Assembly: GCA_012295275.1 (NCBI GenBank)
Contig: CM022671.1
Coordinates: forward strand, 11,105,678-11,169,677
Direction of reading: 5' to 3'
Source: Chrysomallon squamiferum
Taxonomy: Eukaryota; Mollusca; Gastropoda; Neomphalida; Peltospiridae
DNA length: 64,000 bases
Made by a program: the position numbers and the translations under genes. Shown piece by piece: positions 62,948 to 64,000 of the stretch. The notes under the pieces are model-generated. The model saw only the letters and a program-made list of their open reading frames with translations, made no database searches and was not told the origin of the DNA. Within the stretch, counting starts at the first letter, position 1. Each line of letters begins with the position of its first letter.

Positions 62948-64000
62948 ATAAAATAAAAAAGGTAAAAAGTAATTGAGTTACTTTTGTTGACAGGATAATT
63001 TCAGGACTGTTTGCATCTGAGTTTACACTTTCACTTTTGCATGTTAGAATTTCACTTTTTAATTAGTGAGGAAACAAGAAATGGAGCTAAGAATAATTAA
63101 CATGTCAGGCCAGGGTATTTGACTGTCTTGTAATTTTAGAATGATTTCAATATTAATTGATGTATTAAATGTGTGTCACTAGCTATATTCTAATAGATAT
63201 AAAAATAAAGAAAATGTAGTGAACTCCTAAGAAATAATTCCAAATTTCAAAACAACATTGTTGAAGTCTAGTTTTGTAAGGTTTTATTAGCACATTTAAT
63301 TTCTGTTCTACACACAAGACAAACACAGACCACACAACTCCACCGACTAATAAATTAACATATATAATGAATAAAGAAATAATTTTCTTCCCAAAAAATT
63401 AAACAATTCCAGTTACAGAGTATCACAATTATTCCACCATTAAACAGATACAAAATAATTTAATTATAATAATGTATAATCAGAGGGTTAAATAAAGTTT
63501 ACAACAACAACCGAAGTTGTCACATCTTTTATGACATGTATTTTAATAAGCATGTAAATAGACATAAATGACAATTAAAACAACATGCAAAACAAGACAA
63601 TGTTTTGTTGCTGACAACTGAATATTGCTACAATTAAATGCATTTGTGAACATTGCACATCTGCCTAATCTAACAGATAAACAGAAAAAATAAAAATAAA
63701 AGAAAGATATGAAAGTAATTATGGTAATGAGATTCAAATCATAACACGATTTAAAAGTAGGAAGTAGATGAATAAAATTTAAAAAACAGAATCAATTTAA
63801 TCATCTGCAGAGAAAAATAAAACATATTTTATTGCAAATACCATAGATAAACATATTAATACAGGAAATATATTAACTAAACCAAGTCAGTTATCATATG
63901 CATAATTAGTAAAGTGAGTAATACATTTGATGATACATTATGAACAATAATCAAATCTGTTCAGCTAAGTCAGATTCACAAACAGAAAACTAAAGTTAAT
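62948..64000. other. Non-coding right edge
   Basis: AT-rich sequence. No gene, RNA or repeat array is recognised up to the window end. The open frame at 63543-63737 on the minus strand has no domain or context support. Confidence 0.5.

Overview
This is a eukaryotic nuclear genomic window. Coding sequence is cut into short exons by AT-rich introns with GT-AG borders (one GC-AG), there are no operons, and microsatellites and minisatellites are very abundant. The standard code reads cleanly in all three genes. The protein families, and a perlustrin/IGFBP-like secreted gene on the right, fit a bilaterian animal, most likely a mollusc. That placement is an inference; no taxon-specific SINE or rRNA was recognised.

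Layout. Positions 1 to about 29,500 hold no gene I can support. This AT-rich intergenic tract is studded with (CT)n/(GA)n, (GT)n/(CA)n, (TA)n and trinucleotide arrays. It also carries three minisatellites: about 12 units of 50-60 bp at 4394-5050 with a CRE-like core, roughly 100 units of 26 bp at 9749-12495, and 16 units of 52-60 bp at 14157-15021. Most apparent ORFs here are translated repeats. From about 29.5 kb the sequence changes character and three plus-strand genes follow. (1) A complete WNK serine/threonine kinase gene: 16 coding exons, 30272-45567, 2146 residues predicted. (2) A complete MCM2 replicative helicase gene: 18 coding exons, 49748-59676, 888 residues. (3) A two-exon gene at 62091-62875 for a 115-residue secreted protein with one IGFBP N-terminal-type cysteine domain. 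All exon phases were followed by hand and close in frame.

The genes are functionally independent. WNK is a chloride/osmotic-sensing kinase that activates SPAK/OSR1-type kinases through RFxV docking motifs, three of which are visible. MCM2 is a subunit of the MCM2-7 helicase and also a histone H3-H4 chaperone; an E2F-type site lies about 30 bp upstream of its ATG. The third gene is a short secreted protein of unknown ligand.

I did not find a convincing new biological system. The most interesting signals concern splicing. MCM2 intron 8 combines a GC donor with a tandemly triplicated acceptor/exon junction. The WNK intron that interrupts the activation loop holds several strong cryptic splice-site pairs, one of which would make a poison exon. 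An in-frame alternative donor would drop 132 codons from the large WNK exon. All of these need transcript data.
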